DNA from: Stappia indica
Lineage (GTDB): Bacteria > Pseudomonadota > Alphaproteobacteria > Rhizobiales > Stappiaceae
Length of the DNA: 64,000 nt
Assembly: GCF_009789575.1 (NCBI RefSeq)
Contig: NZ_CP046908.1
Span: 4,121,001 to 4,185,000 of the forward strand
Direction: 5' to 3'
How positions within the stretch are numbered: the stretch's first letter is position 1; the number at the start of each line of letters is the position of its first letter. The translations under genes were made by a program, and so were the position numbers. Positions 15,562 through 24,115 of this stretch are shown here, in pieces. The notes below the pieces were generated by a model. The model had not been told where the DNA came from. It was given only the letters and a program-made list of their open reading frames with translations, and did no database searches.

Positions 15562-17781
15562 CTATGCCGCCTCGCGCGCGCCGGCGTCCGGCCCCTTTTC
15601 CGGAGCGAAGCGCTCGTAGAAGCGGGCGTCGGACTTGGCCATCTCCTTGAGCAGGCGGTTCGGCTTGAAGCGCGGGCCCCATTTCTTGGTGAACTTGCGG
15701 CACAGCTCGGTGAAGGCGGCCGTGCCCATGCCGTCGATATAGGACAGCGTGCCGCCGGTGAACGGGGCGAAGCCGAAGCCGAGGATCGAGCCGACATCCG
15801 CCTCGCGCACATCCGTCAGGCAGTTCTCCTCGAAGATCCGCGCCGTCTCCAGCGCCTGCATGACGAGGAAGCGCTGCTTCAGCTCCTCGACGTTGAAGGC
15901 CTCCGCCGGCTTGGGCTTGCCGACGACCTCGGGAATGCCCGGCCACAACTTCTTGTCGCGGCCCTGGTAGTCGTAGAAGCCCTTGCCGTTCTTGCGTCCG
16001 AACCGCTCGCGCTTGACGACCATCTCTTCCAGGATGTTGTCGAGCGGGCCTTCCACATACTTGACGCCGAGGTCCTTGCGCGTCGCCGAGACGATCTTCC
16101 AGGCAAGGTCCAGCGCCACCTCGTCGCCGAGCGACAGCGGGCCGACCGGCATGCCGGCCATGCGGCCGCAATTCTCGATCATCGCCGCCGGCACCCCGTC
16201 GGCCAGCATCATCAGGCCTTCGCGGATATAGGTCATGACCACGCGCGAGGTGTAGAAGCCGCGCGAGTCGTTGACCACGATCGGCGTCTTCCTGATCGCC
16301 TTGATGTAGTCGAGCGCCATGGCCAGCGCCTTGTCGCCGGTCTTCTTGCCGAGGATCACCTCGACCAGCATCATCTTGTCGACCGGCGAGAAGAAGTGGA
16401 TGCCGATGAAGTTCTTCGGCCGCTTCGAGGCCTCGGCGAGCGAGGTGATCGGCAGCGTCGAGGTGTTGGAGGCGTAGATCGCCTTCGACTTCAGCACCGC
16501 CTCGGCCTTCTCGGTGACGGCGCGCTTGACCTCGCGGTCCTCGAACACCGCCTCGATGACGAGGTCGCAGTCCGCCAGCGCCTCGTAGTCGGGCGTCGCC
16601 GTGATGCGCGACAGCAGCGCCACCTTGTCGGCCTCGCTGGCCCGGCCGCGCTTCATCGCCTTGGAGATCAACTCGTCGGAATGGGCCTTGCCCTTGTCGG
16701 CGGCGGCCTGGTCGCGGTCGACCAGAACCACGTCGATGCCGGCCTTGGCGGTGACATAGGCAATGCCTGCGCCCATGAAGCCGGCGCCGAGAATGCCCAC
16801 CTTGCGGATGCGGTTCGGCTTGACCGAGGCCGGCCGCCGCGCGCCCTTGTTCAGCTCCTGCATGGAGACGAACAGCGAGCGGATCATGTTGGCCGCTTCC
16901 GGGGTCTGCAGCACATGGGCGAAGTAGCGGCTTTCCACCGTCAGCGCCTGATCCATCGGCAGCAGCAGGCCCTCGTAGACCGCCTGCAGCAGGGCGCGGG
17001 CACCAGGATAGTTGTCATGGGTCTCGCGCCGGTAGATGGCGTTGGCCGCCGGCCAGAACTGGAAGCCGGCCGGCGAGTAGATCCCCCCGCCCGGCAGGCG
17101 GAAGCCCTTCTGGTCCCACGGCTTGACCGGATCGACGCCGGCTTTCAGCATCTTCACGGCCGCCGCCATCAGCTTCTTTGCAGGCGCGGTCTCGTCGATC
17201 AGCTTCATCGCCTTGGCCTGGGCAGCGTTCAGCGTCTTGCCCTGCAGCAGGAACTGCAGGCCCTGCTGGCTGTCGGCCATGCGCATGACGCGCTGGGTGC
17301 CGCCCGCGCCGGGGAAGAGGCCGACCTTGACCTCCGGCAGGGCCATCTTGAAGGCATCGTCCTCTGCCGCCACCCGCGCATGGCAGGCCAGCGCCAGCTC
17401 CGTCGCCCCGCCCATGCAGGTGCCGTTGATCGCGGCGACGAAGGGCTTGCCGCAGGTCTCCAGCTTGCGGAAGATCTGCGACAGGCGCCGGGAGCCGTCG
17501 AACAGCATGCGCGCCGCCCCTTCCGGATCCTTCGCCCGCTTGCCATGGAAGTCGCGCAGCAGCCCCTCCAGCATGGTGAGGTCGGCGCCGCCGGAAAACG
17601 CTGCCTTGCCCGAGGTGATGACGGCGCCCTTGGCGGTGGCATCGGCCACGACCGCGTCGATGATCGCGTCGAGCTCGTCCATCACCGACATGTCGATGAC
17701 GTTCATGCTCTTGCCCGGCATGTCCCAGATGATGTGGGCGATGCCGGCTTCGGTGGTCAGGCTGAAGTTCCTGTAAGCCAT
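15562..17781 (-). CDS. fadJ: Fatty-acid oxidation multifunctional enzyme (enoyl-CoA hydratase / 3-hydroxyacyl-CoA dehydrogenase)
   Basis: Hydrates trans-2-enoyl-CoA and then oxidises the 3-hydroxyacyl-CoA with NAD, in cytoplasmic beta-oxidation. The 739-residue protein has an N-terminal crotonase domain (about 1-200) with GTCMGGATELALACH and LPEVKVGLFPGAGGTQR, which hold the two usual catalytic Glu residues. The NAD-binding motif is GILGAGFMGAGIAY (about residue 325), with the dehydrogenase His in IGIHFFSPVDKMMLVEV. C-terminal dehydrogenase domains follow. The start follows AGGAGGC. It is separated from the thiolase by an opposite-strand EAL gene, so it probably has its own promoter. The name fadJ rather than fadB is by similarity of layout. 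Confidence 0.93.
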   Translation of the reverse strand: MAYRNFSLTTEAGIAHIIWDMPGKSMNVIDMSVMDELDAIIDAVVADATAKGAVITSGKAAFSGGADLTMLEGLLRDFHGKRAKDPEGAARMLFDGSRRLSQIFRKLETCGKPFVAAINGTCMGGATELALACHARVAAEDDAFKMALPEVKVGLFPGAGGTQRVMRMADSQQGLQFLLQGKTLNAAQAKAMKLIDETAPAKKLMAAAVKMLKAGVDPVKPWDQKGFRLPGGGIYSPAGFQFWPAANAIYRRETHDNYPGARALLQAVYEGLLLPMDQALTVESRYFAHVLQTPEAANMIRSLFVSMQELNKGARRPASVKPNRIRKVGILGAGFMGAGIAYVTAKAGIDVVLVDRDQAAADKGKAHSDELISKAMKRGRASEADKVALLSRITATPDYEALADCDLVIEAVFEDREVKRAVTEKAEAVLKSKAIYASNTSTLPITSLAEASKRPKNFIGIHFFSPVDKMMLVEVILGKKTGDKALAMALDYIKAIRKTPIVVNDSRGFYTSRVVMTYIREGLMMLADGVPAAMIENCGRMAGMPVGPLSLGDEVALDLAWKIVSATRKDLGVKYVEGPLDNILEEMVVKRERFGRKNGKGFYDYQGRDKKLWPGIPEVVGKPKPAEAFNVEELKQRFLVMQALETARIFEENCLTDVREADVGSILGFGFAPFTGGTLSYIDGMGTAAFTELCRKFTKKWGPRFKPNRLLKEMAKSDARFYERFAPEKGPDAGAREAA

Positions 17782-17921
17782 GTCGGCCTCCTGAGGTCAG
17801 TAGGGCGTGCCGTTGTTGCGTTGGAAAAAGCGCTGCCGTGCGGGTGCGCCGGGTAAGCAAATGGCAATTTTGGGCTGGTAGAACGCGTTGAGGGAACAGG
17901 CTGCCAGCAGGAGAGTGCCGG

Positions 17922-18683
17922 ATGAGCGGACAGTGCGAAGGATGCCGCAACGGCGCTCGTCTGGATTTCGACTTCACGATGGCGTTCCAGCCCATCGTCG
18001 ACCTTGGCCGGAACCGGGTGTGGGGCTACGAGGCGCTGGTGCGCGGCATCGACGGCACCTCCGCCGGCGCGATCCTCTCGCAGGTCACGCCCGAAAACCG
18101 CTACCGTTTCGACCAGGCCTGCCGGGTCAAGGCGATCGAGCTTGCCGCCGAACTCTTCGGCGACGGCGACACGCGGCTGTCCATCAACTTCATGCCGAAT
18201 GCCGTCTACGATCCGTCCGCCTGCATCCGCACGACACTGCTGGCAGCCGGCCGGGCCGGTTTCGCGCTCGACCGGATCATGTTCGAGTTCACCGAGAACG
18301 AGCCGATGATCGACACCGGGCACGTCAAGGGCATCATCGCGGAGTACAAGCGGCGCGGCTTCATCACGGCCATCGACGATTTCGGCGCCGGCTATGCCGG
18401 GCTGAAGCTTCTCGCCAACTTCCAGCCCGATCTGGTCAAGATCGACATGGACCTGGTGCGCGACATCGACACCAGCCCGGCCCGTCAGGCAATCGTCGCC
18501 GGCATCACCGGCATCTGCCGCCAGCTCGACATCACGGTGCTTGCCGAAGGCGTCGAGACCGAGGCCGAGCTGATGGTGCTGCGCGCGGCCGGCATCTCGC
18601 TCGTGCAGGGCTACTACCTGGCACGCCCGACCCTGGCCGCGCTGCCCGCCTTCGACCGGGTGAAGGTCGCGCAGGTCGCCTAG
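17922..18683 (+). CDS. EAL-domain cyclic-di-GMP phosphodiesterase
   Basis: A stand-alone EAL domain of 253 residues, predicted to hydrolyse c-di-GMP to pGpG. The catalytic set looks complete: E37 in YEALVRG, Asn in NFMPNA, Glu in FEFTENE, the Asp pair in AIDDFGAGYAGL, Lys in VKIDMD, Glu in AEGVETEAE, and QGYYLARP at the end. There is no GGDEF, receiver or membrane segment. A CxxC (residues 5-8, CEGC) near the start could bind a metal or sense redox. It lies antiparallel between fadJ and the thiolase gene. Its target process is unknown. Confidence 0.9.
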   Translation: MSGQCEGCRNGARLDFDFTMAFQPIVDLGRNRVWGYEALVRGIDGTSAGAILSQVTPENRYRFDQACRVKAIELAAELFGDGDTRLSINFMPNAVYDPSACIRTTLLAAGRAGFALDRIMFEFTENEPMIDTGHVKGIIAEYKRRGFITAIDDFGAGYAGLKLLANFQPDLVKIDMDLVRDIDTSPARQAIVAGITGICRQLDITVLAEGVETEAELMVLRAAGISLVQGYYLARPTLAALPAFDRVKVAQVA

Positions 18684-18712
18684 CTCCGCCATCTCGCCGG
18701 GTCCCGTCACGC

Positions 18713-19921
18713 TCACACCCGCTCGATGATCGTCGCCGTGCCCATGCCGGCGCCGATGCACAGCGTCACCAGGGCGGTGTTGAGGTCCCGCCGCTCCAAC
18801 TCGTCGAGCACGGTGCCGAGAATCATCGCGCCGGTCGCGCCGAGCGGATGGCCCATGGCGATGGCACCGCCATTGACGTTGACGATGGCCGGGTCGAGGT
18901 CGAAGGCCTGCCGGTAGCGCAGCACCACGGAGGCGAAGGCCTCGTTGATCTCGAACAGGTCGATGTCCTTCAGCGACATCTTTGCGCTGGCCAGCAGCTT
19001 CTCGGTCACGTCCACCGGCCCGGTGAGCATCAGGGCCGGCTCCGAGCCGATATTGGCGAAGGCGCGGATGCGGGCACGCGGCGTCAGCCCGGCCTTGCGT
19101 CCGGCCTTGCGGTTGCCGATGAGAACAGCGGCGGCCCCATCCACAATACCCGACGAGTTGCCCGCATGGTGCACATGGGTGATCGAGGCGAGTTCGGGAT
19201 GGGCCTGGATCGCCACCGCGTCGAAGCCGCCCATCTGGCCCATCATCTCGAAGGACGGGTTCAGCGCGGCCAGCGACTGCATGTCGGTCTCGGGCCGCAT
19301 GTGCTCGTCGCGGTCGAGGATCGTCAGCCCGTTGAGGTCGCGCACCGGCACGACGGAGCGGGAGAAACGGCCCTTGTCCCAAGCCTTGGCTGCGCGCTTC
19401 TGGCTTTCCACCGCATAGCCGTCGACATCGTCGCGCGAGAAGCCGTACTTGCTGGCGATGAGATCGGCGGACACGCCCTGCGGCATGAAGTAGGAGGGCA
19501 GGGCGACCTCAGGGTCGACCGGCCAGGCGCCGCCCGAGGCGCCGATGCCGATGCGGCTCATGGATTCCGCACCGCCCGCGATGACGAGGTCGTGCTGGCC
19601 GGCCATCACCTGCGCCGCGCCGAAATTCACGGCGTCGAGGCCGGAGGCGCAGAACCGGTTGAGCTGGACGCCCGGCACCGCGTGGTCGTAGCCCGCGGCA
19701 AAGACCGCGGCGCGGGCAATGTCGCCGCCGGCCTCGCCGACCGGGTCGACGCAGCCGAGGATCACATCGTCGATGAGCGCCGTGTCGAGGCCGTTGCGCT
19801 CGCGCAGCGCCTTGAGCGGTTCGGCCGCCAGCCGCACCGCCGGCACCTCGTAAAGGGCGCCGTCCTTCTTGCCGCGTCCGCGCGGCGTGCGCACATGGTC
19901 GAAAATCAATGCGTCGGCCAT
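18713..19921 (-). CDS. fadA: Acetyl-CoA C-acyltransferase (3-ketoacyl-CoA thiolase)
   Basis: Thiolytic cleavage of 3-ketoacyl-CoA, the last step of beta-oxidation. The protein has 402 residues. The acylated nucleophile is C91 in [12 protein letters not shown]. The other thiolase signatures are [15 protein letters not shown] (with His) and CIGAGMG (with the second Cys) near the C-terminus. The start follows AGGAGGC. The gene lies 33 nt downstream of an acyl-CoA dehydrogenase gene on the same strand, so both probably form an operon. The partner FadJ-like subunit is encoded just beyond the EAL gene. Confidence 0.92.
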   Translation of the reverse strand: MADALIFDHVRTPRGRGKKDGALYEVPAVRLAAEPLKALRERNGLDTALIDDVILGCVDPVGEAGGDIARAAVFAAGYDHAVPGVQLNRFCASGLDAVNFGAAQVMAGQHDLVIAGGAESMSRIGIGASGGAWPVDPEVALPSYFMPQGVSADLIASKYGFSRDDVDGYAVESQKRAAKAWDKGRFSRSVVPVRDLNGLTILDRDEHMRPETDMQSLAALNPSFEMMGQMGGFDAVAIQAHPELASITHVHHAGNSSGIVDGAAAVLIGNRKAGRKAGLTPRARIRAFANIGSEPALMLTGPVDVTEKLLASAKMSLKDIDLFEINEAFASVVLRYRQAFDLDPAIVNVNGGAIAMGHPLGATGAMILGTVLDELERRDLNTALVTLCIGAGMGTATIIERV

Positions 19922-19954
19922 CGATGCCTCCTTGGCTGTCTCGCCGTTGCGCCG

Positions 19955-21112
19955 CTACAGGCTGCGGGCGATCAGCACCTTCATGATTTCATTGGTCCCG
20001 GCATAGATCCGCTGCACGCGGGCGTCCGCGTAAAGCCGGGAGATCGGATACTCGTTCATGTAGCCATAGCCGCCGAAGAACTGCAGGCACTGGTCCGTGA
20101 CCTTGGACTGCAGGTCGGTGGTCCAGTATTTCGCCATCGAGGCGGTCGTCCCGTCCAGCTCACCGGCCACATGCCGGGCGATGCAGTCGTTGACGAAGAC
20201 CTGGCCGATGGTCGCCTCGGTCTTCAGCTCCGCCAGCTTGAACTGGGTGTTCTGGAAGTCGAGGATGCGCTTGCCGAAGGCCTGCCGCTCCTTGACGTAG
20301 TCGAGGGTGAGCGTCAGCGCGCGCTCGATCGCCGCCATCGCCTGCACAGCCACCAGAAGCCGCTCCTGCGGCAATTGTTCCATCAACTGGTAGAAGCCGC
20401 GGCCCTCTTCCGGGCCGAGCAGCGCGTCGGCCGGCACGCGCACGTCGTCGAAGAACAGTTCCGACGTGTCGTTGCCCTTGAAGCCGAGCTTGTCGAGGTT
20501 GCGGCCCCGCCGGAAGCCCTCCGCACCGTCGGTCTCCAGCACGAAGAGCGACACGCCCTTGGAGCCGGCAGCCGGATCGGTCTTGGCGACGACGATGATC
20601 AGGTTGGCCAGCTGGCCGTTGGTGATGAAGGTCTTGGCGCCGGAAATCCGGTACTGGTTGCCGTCGCGCACCGCGCTGGTGCGGATCGCCTGCAGGTCGG
20701 AGCCGGCGCCCGGCTCGGTCATGGCGATGGCGCCGATCATCTCGCCGGAGGCGAGCTTCGGCAGCCAGCGTTCCTTCTGCTCCTGCGACCCGTAATGCTT
20801 GATGTAGGGTGCGACGATGGCCGAATGCAGCGCGATGCCGAAATGGTCGAACCCGGCAAGGCCGAGGCGGCGGATGATCACGGATTCATGGGCGAACGTG
20901 CCGCCGGCCGCGCCGTACTCCTCCGGCATGCCGGAGCACAGGAAACCGCCGGCGCCGGTCTTTTCCCAGGCCTCGCGCGTGACGCAGCCGTCCTCCACCC
21001 AGGCCTCGTAGTCCGGGGCGATCTCCCGCTCGAGAAAACGCGCGAACGCGTCGTCGAGCATCGTCAGTTCATCGTTCATCCATGCCGGTGTTCCGGCGTT
21101 CAGCACGTTCAA
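19955..21112 (-). CDS. Acyl-CoA dehydrogenase (about 385 residues)
   Basis: FAD-dependent alpha,beta-dehydrogenation of acyl-CoA, first step of beta-oxidation. It has the usual three-part acyl-CoA dehydrogenase fold: an N-terminal helical domain, a beta domain with AIAMTEPGAGSDLQ and ISGAKTFITNGQLA, and a C-terminal helical domain. The C-terminal IYAGTNEIMKVLIARSL carries the position of the catalytic Glu in many short-chain enzymes. QFFGGYGYMNEYPISRLYADARV is also typical. Chain-length preference cannot be given. It lies 55 nt after the larger dehydrogenase gene and 33 nt before the thiolase gene. Confidence 0.91.
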   Translation of the reverse strand: MNVLNAGTPAWMNDELTMLDDAFARFLEREIAPDYEAWVEDGCVTREAWEKTGAGGFLCSGMPEEYGAAGGTFAHESVIIRRLGLAGFDHFGIALHSAIVAPYIKHYGSQEQKERWLPKLASGEMIGAIAMTEPGAGSDLQAIRTSAVRDGNQYRISGAKTFITNGQLANLIIVVAKTDPAAGSKGVSLFVLETDGAEGFRRGRNLDKLGFKGNDTSELFFDDVRVPADALLGPEEGRGFYQLMEQLPQERLLVAVQAMAAIERALTLTLDYVKERQAFGKRILDFQNTQFKLAELKTEATIGQVFVNDCIARHVAGELDGTTASMAKYWTTDLQSKVTDQCLQFFGGYGYMNEYPISRLYADARVQRIYAGTNEIMKVLIARSL

Positions 21113-21167
21113 GCCGCTCTCCTCCCTGCGACGTTTGTTGTCTTTTTGCGGTTTCGCGATCCTGGGC

Positions 21168-22964
21168 TCAGAAGGCGGCCGCGTCGAGGCCCATCATCGT
21201 GTCGGCACCGGCCGAGACCCGGGCGAGCCGCAGCGATGTCTCCGGCATGTGCCGCTCCATGAAGTAGCGGGCGAGCGTCAGCTTGGTCTCGTAGAACGCC
21301 TTGTCGCCGTCCGCGCCCGAGCCGAGGGCTGCCTGCGCGCTTTTCGCCATGCGCGCCCACATGTAGCCGAGCGCCACGATGCCGAAGAGGTGCATGTAGT
21401 CGGTCGAGCCGGCCCCGGCATTGTCGGGCTTGGCCAGGGCATTGTTCATGAACCACATGGTCGCCTTCTGCAGGTCGTCGAGACCCGCCTTGAGCGGTGC
21501 GGCGAGCGGGGCAAGCGTCTCGTCGCCGGAGATCTCCTTCAGGAAGGTGCCGACCTCGTTGAAGAAGGCCATCACCGCCCGGCCGCCGTCGCGCGGCAGC
21601 TTGCGCCCGACCAGATCCAGCGCCTGGATGCCGTTGGCGCCCTCGTAGATCATGGTGATGCGGGCATCGCGCACGAACTGCGACATGCCCCATTCCTCGA
21701 TATAGCCGTGGCCGCCCAGCATCTGCTGCGCCGCCACCGCATTCTCGAAGCCCTTGTCCGTGAGCACGCCCTTGATGACCGGGGTCATCAGGCCCATGTG
21801 GTCGTCCGCCGCCTGGGCCTCGCCCTTGTCGGACGAGCGGTGCGAGACGTCGGACTGGATCGCCGTCCACAGGACCAGCGCGCGCGCCGCCTCGTTGAAA
21901 GCGCGGATCGACAGCAGCGTGCGGCGCACATCCGGATGCACGATGATCGGGTCGGCCTTGCCGTCCGGGTTCTTCGGCCCGGTCAGGGACCGGCCCTGCA
22001 GCCGCTCGCGGGCATAGGCGAGGGCGTTCTGATAGGCGACCTCCGACTGGGCGAGCCCTTGCACGCCGACGGCGAGACGCGCCTCGTTCATCATCACGAA
22101 CATCGCGTTGAGGCCGCGGTTCTCCTCGCCGATCAGCCAGCCGGTCGCCCCGTCGTAGTTCATGACGCAGGTGGCGTTGCCGTGGATGCCCATCTTCTCT
22201 TCCAGCGAGCCGCAGGACACGGCATTGCGGGAGCCGAGCTTGCCGTCGCCATCGGGCAGGACCTTCGGGACGATGAACAGCGAGATGCCCTTGGTGCCTT
22301 CCGGCGCGCCCTCGATGCGGGCCAGCACCAGATGGACGATGTTCTCGGTCAGGTCGTGTTCGCCGGCGGAAATGAAGATCTTCTGGCCCGAAATGCGGTA
22401 GGTGCCGTCGCCCTGCGGCACGGCCTTCGACTTGATCAGGCCGAGATCGGTGCCGCAATGCGGCTCGGTCAGGTTCATGGTGCCCGACCACTCGCCGGTG
22501 GCGAGCTTCGGCAGGTAGAGCGCCTTCTGTTCCGCGCTGCCATGCACCTGGATCGCGGCGGCCGCGCCCTGCGACAGTCCCGGATACATGCCCCAGGCAA
22601 GGTTGGCGCCGGAAATGAACTCCTGCATCACCGAGTTGAGCGTCGTCGGCAGGCCCTGGCCGCCATACTCCTCCGGCATCGACAGGGCGATCCAGCCGTT
22701 CTCCCGGTAGGTGTCGTAGGCGCCGCGAAAGCCCTTGGGGGTGGTCACGCTGCCGTCGTCGTTGCGGGTGCAGCCCTCGCGGTCGCCGGTGGCGTTGAGC
22801 GGAGCCAACTCCTCCTGGCAGAAGCGCGCGCCCTCGTTCAGGATCGCCTCGAGAAGATCGGGCGTCGCATCGGCAAAGCCCGGCAGGTTGCCGTGGCGGT
22901 CGAAGCCCAGCACCTCGTTCAGCAGGAACATCACATCCCGGACGGGGGCGGTGTAGCTCGGCAT
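21168..22964 (-). CDS. Acyl-CoA dehydrogenase, large (about 600-residue) type
   Basis: A 598-residue acyl-CoA dehydrogenase with the extended N- and C-termini seen in the DmdC-like branch. Visible are [19 protein letters not shown] and [14 protein letters not shown] in the beta domain, and [13 protein letters not shown] with [19 protein letters not shown] in the C-terminal half, including a Glu at the YEG position. The tail beyond residue 450 forms an extra helical domain. The inner of two ATGs is chosen because GGGAGG lies 6 nt before it. DmdC enzymes act on methylmercaptopropionyl-CoA, but here the beta-oxidation neighbours suggest a fatty acyl substrate. It is first in the operon and has a perfect dyad upstream. 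Confidence 0.88.
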   Translation of the reverse strand: MPSYTAPVRDVMFLLNEVLGFDRHGNLPGFADATPDLLEAILNEGARFCQEELAPLNATGDREGCTRNDDGSVTTPKGFRGAYDTYRENGWIALSMPEEYGGQGLPTTLNSVMQEFISGANLAWGMYPGLSQGAAAAIQVHGSAEQKALYLPKLATGEWSGTMNLTEPHCGTDLGLIKSKAVPQGDGTYRISGQKIFISAGEHDLTENIVHLVLARIEGAPEGTKGISLFIVPKVLPDGDGKLGSRNAVSCGSLEEKMGIHGNATCVMNYDGATGWLIGEENRGLNAMFVMMNEARLAVGVQGLAQSEVAYQNALAYARERLQGRSLTGPKNPDGKADPIIVHPDVRRTLLSIRAFNEAARALVLWTAIQSDVSHRSSDKGEAQAADDHMGLMTPVIKGVLTDKGFENAVAAQQMLGGHGYIEEWGMSQFVRDARITMIYEGANGIQALDLVGRKLPRDGGRAVMAFFNEVGTFLKEISGDETLAPLAAPLKAGLDDLQKATMWFMNNALAKPDNAGAGSTDYMHLFGIVALGYMWARMAKSAQAALGSGADGDKAFYETKLTLARYFMERHMPETSLRLARVSAGADTMMGLDAAAF

Positions 22965-23031
22965 GGTCATCCTCCCGGTAGGTCGACCCGGCTGTGGCGC
23001 CGGTTGCGACGGGCAGTCTGCATCACGGACC

Positions 23032-23051
23032 TGACGTTTCCGTAAACGTCA
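23032..23051. promoter_or_regulatory. Perfect 20-bp dyad before the acyl-CoA dehydrogenase operon
   Basis: TGACGTTT-CCGT-AAACGTCA lies 68 nt upstream of the large acyl-CoA dehydrogenase. MerR-family regulators of acyl-CoA catabolism (LiuR type) bind dyads of this style, and a MerR gene lies next door. Binding is inferred. Confidence 0.65.
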
Positions 23052-23215
23052 CCTTGAGCTCGTTATATGGCTGCTGGCCGGGCCTCGCAAGGGATGTCCC
23101 AACGGCAGGCGGCCGAAAATTCTCCGTTGAGCATCAATCTCGGCGCAATTCAGGGCGAAATCACGGAGATTCGGCGCGAAAGACTGCGTGGGCGCGGCAA
23201 AATCGGCGGCGGCCA

Positions 23216-23251
23216 CGAAAAACCCCGCGCCGCGGCGTGCGGCACGGGGTT
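23216..23251 (-). terminator. Terminator of the merR-like gene
   Basis: AACCCCG (23221-23227) pairs with CGGGGTT (23245-23251), with further GC pairing inside. On the minus strand the stem ends in GGGGTTTTTC, so it has the T-run of an intrinsic terminator. It lies 66 nt after the merR stop codon. Confidence 0.7.
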
Positions 23252-23317
23252 GGGCAATGCGAGCGAGGGCAAGAGGGCGGGATCATTGCCGCCCGAAGCT
23301 GCGATCGGGAGCGCGAC

Positions 23318-23767
23318 TCAGTCGCTCTCCTTCTCCTTCAGCATGCCGGAGACGATTTCCACCGTCCGTCCGAGCTCCTCGATGGCCTGGTCGATGTCGC
23401 GGCGCTGCTTCACCAGCACGTCGATCTGCCCCTGGAAGCGCGACAGCGCCACCTTGAGTTGGGTCACCTGACCGTCGCGCAGGTCGTACAGGTCCAGCAT
23501 GTCGAGGATCTCGGCGAGCGAGAAGCCGACCCGCTTGCCCATCAGCACCAGCTTCAGCCGGGCCCGGTCGCGCCGTGTGTAGATACGGGTCATGCCGTCG
23601 CGGCGCGGGTTGAGAAGGCCCTTGTCCTCGTAGAAGCGAAGGGTGCGCAAGGTGACGTCGAATTCCTTGGCAAGATCACCGATGGTGAAAAGCGTCTTCT
23701 TCGTCGTCTCGTCCTTGGCGGCGACCGCTTCGGCGATATCGTTGTTGACCGAGAGCGCTTCGCTCAT
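23318..23767 (-). CDS. MerR-family regulator next to beta-oxidation genes
   Basis: A 149-residue MerR-type regulator. The winged helix-turn-helix is FTIGDLAKEFDVTLRTLRFYEDKGLLNPRRDG (about residues 27-58) followed by TRIYTRRDRARLKLVLMGKRVGFSLAEI. A long coiled-coil dimerisation helix and a charged tail follow. No cysteine metal-binding loop is seen, so an acyl-CoA or other organic effector is more likely than a metal. The start at MSEALSVNND is chosen over an upstream in-frame start. It lies upstream of the acyl-CoA dehydrogenase operon on the same strand but ends in its own terminator. A LiuR- or PsrA-like role is inferred. Confidence 0.85.
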   Translation of the reverse strand: MSEALSVNNDIAEAVAAKDETTKKTLFTIGDLAKEFDVTLRTLRFYEDKGLLNPRRDGMTRIYTRRDRARLKLVLMGKRVGFSLAEILDMLDLYDLRDGQVTQLKVALSRFQGQIDVLVKQRRDIDQAIEELGRTVEIVSGMLKEKESD

Positions 23768-23848
23768 GGCTTTTTCCTTGAATTTCCCGGAAGACGAAAG
23801 GCGGGAGCGGGCATCGCTCCGCACGGGGTCCTGCGGGTTTATGGGCGC

Positions 23849-23863
23849 GTGACACTACGTCAC
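23849..23863. promoter_or_regulatory. Dyad upstream of the merR-like gene
   Basis: GTGAC-ACTAC-GTCAC, a perfect 5-bp inverted repeat, 82 nt upstream of the merR start. It shares TGAC/GTCA arms with the dyad at 23032-23051, so it may be an autoregulatory site for the same protein. Confidence 0.4.
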
Positions 23864-23949
23864 CTGCGTTCGGGATACATTCCGTGGACGTAAGCGTCAA
23901 GCTTCCTGCGGGTGCGCCCCTGCGACCGGCTTGCGATCCGCAAGCCGCG

Positions 23950-23964
23950 TTTACCTGTCGTTAA
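23950..23964 (+). promoter_or_regulatory. CtrA-like box 1
   Basis: TTTA-N7-TTAA followed by CC, one mismatch from the CtrA consensus TTAA-N7-TTAA. It lies 152 nt upstream of the podJ-like start. The surrounding sequence is GC-rich, so the AT pattern stands out. Confidence 0.5.
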
Positions 23965-23981
23965 CCATGTAGATCCGGGAC

Positions 23982-23996
23982 TTAACCGCCTGTTTA
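23982..23996 (+). promoter_or_regulatory. CtrA-like box 2
   Basis: TTAA-N7-TTTA, again one mismatch from the CtrA consensus, 18 nt after the first box and 120 nt upstream of the podJ-like start. Two spaced copies make chance less likely. Confidence 0.5.
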
Positions 23997-24115
23997 CCAT
24001 AAGCGGCGACAGTTTACGGCAAGCTCGTCCGGGTCCTGTGTAGCCATGTTCCGACCTGGGCGAAGAAAAATGCTGGCGCGGCCCGCGCCCCCAACATGGG
24101 TTTGAGAGGCAGTTC

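Larger units (their letters stand above)
22965..23317. other. Promoter and terminator region between the merR-like gene and the dehydrogenase operon
   Basis: A 353-nt gap with both genes reading leftward. It holds the merR terminator (23216-23251), an operator-like 20-bp dyad (23032-23051), and by implication the promoter for the beta-oxidation operon. No gene is seen. Confidence 0.6.
23768..24115. other. Divergent region between the merR-like gene and the podJ-like gene
   Basis: A 348-nt gap holding a dyad nearer merR (23849-23863), a second half-related sequence around 23885-23898 (GGACGTAAGCGTCA), and two CtrA-like boxes nearer the podJ-like gene. No gene is seen in it. Confidence 0.55.

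Noticed and set aside
17888-21262. Open frame of more than 1100 codons on + across EAL, thiolase and dehydrogenase genes
   Set aside because: It runs through three unrelated genes in a shadow frame with low-complexity translation.
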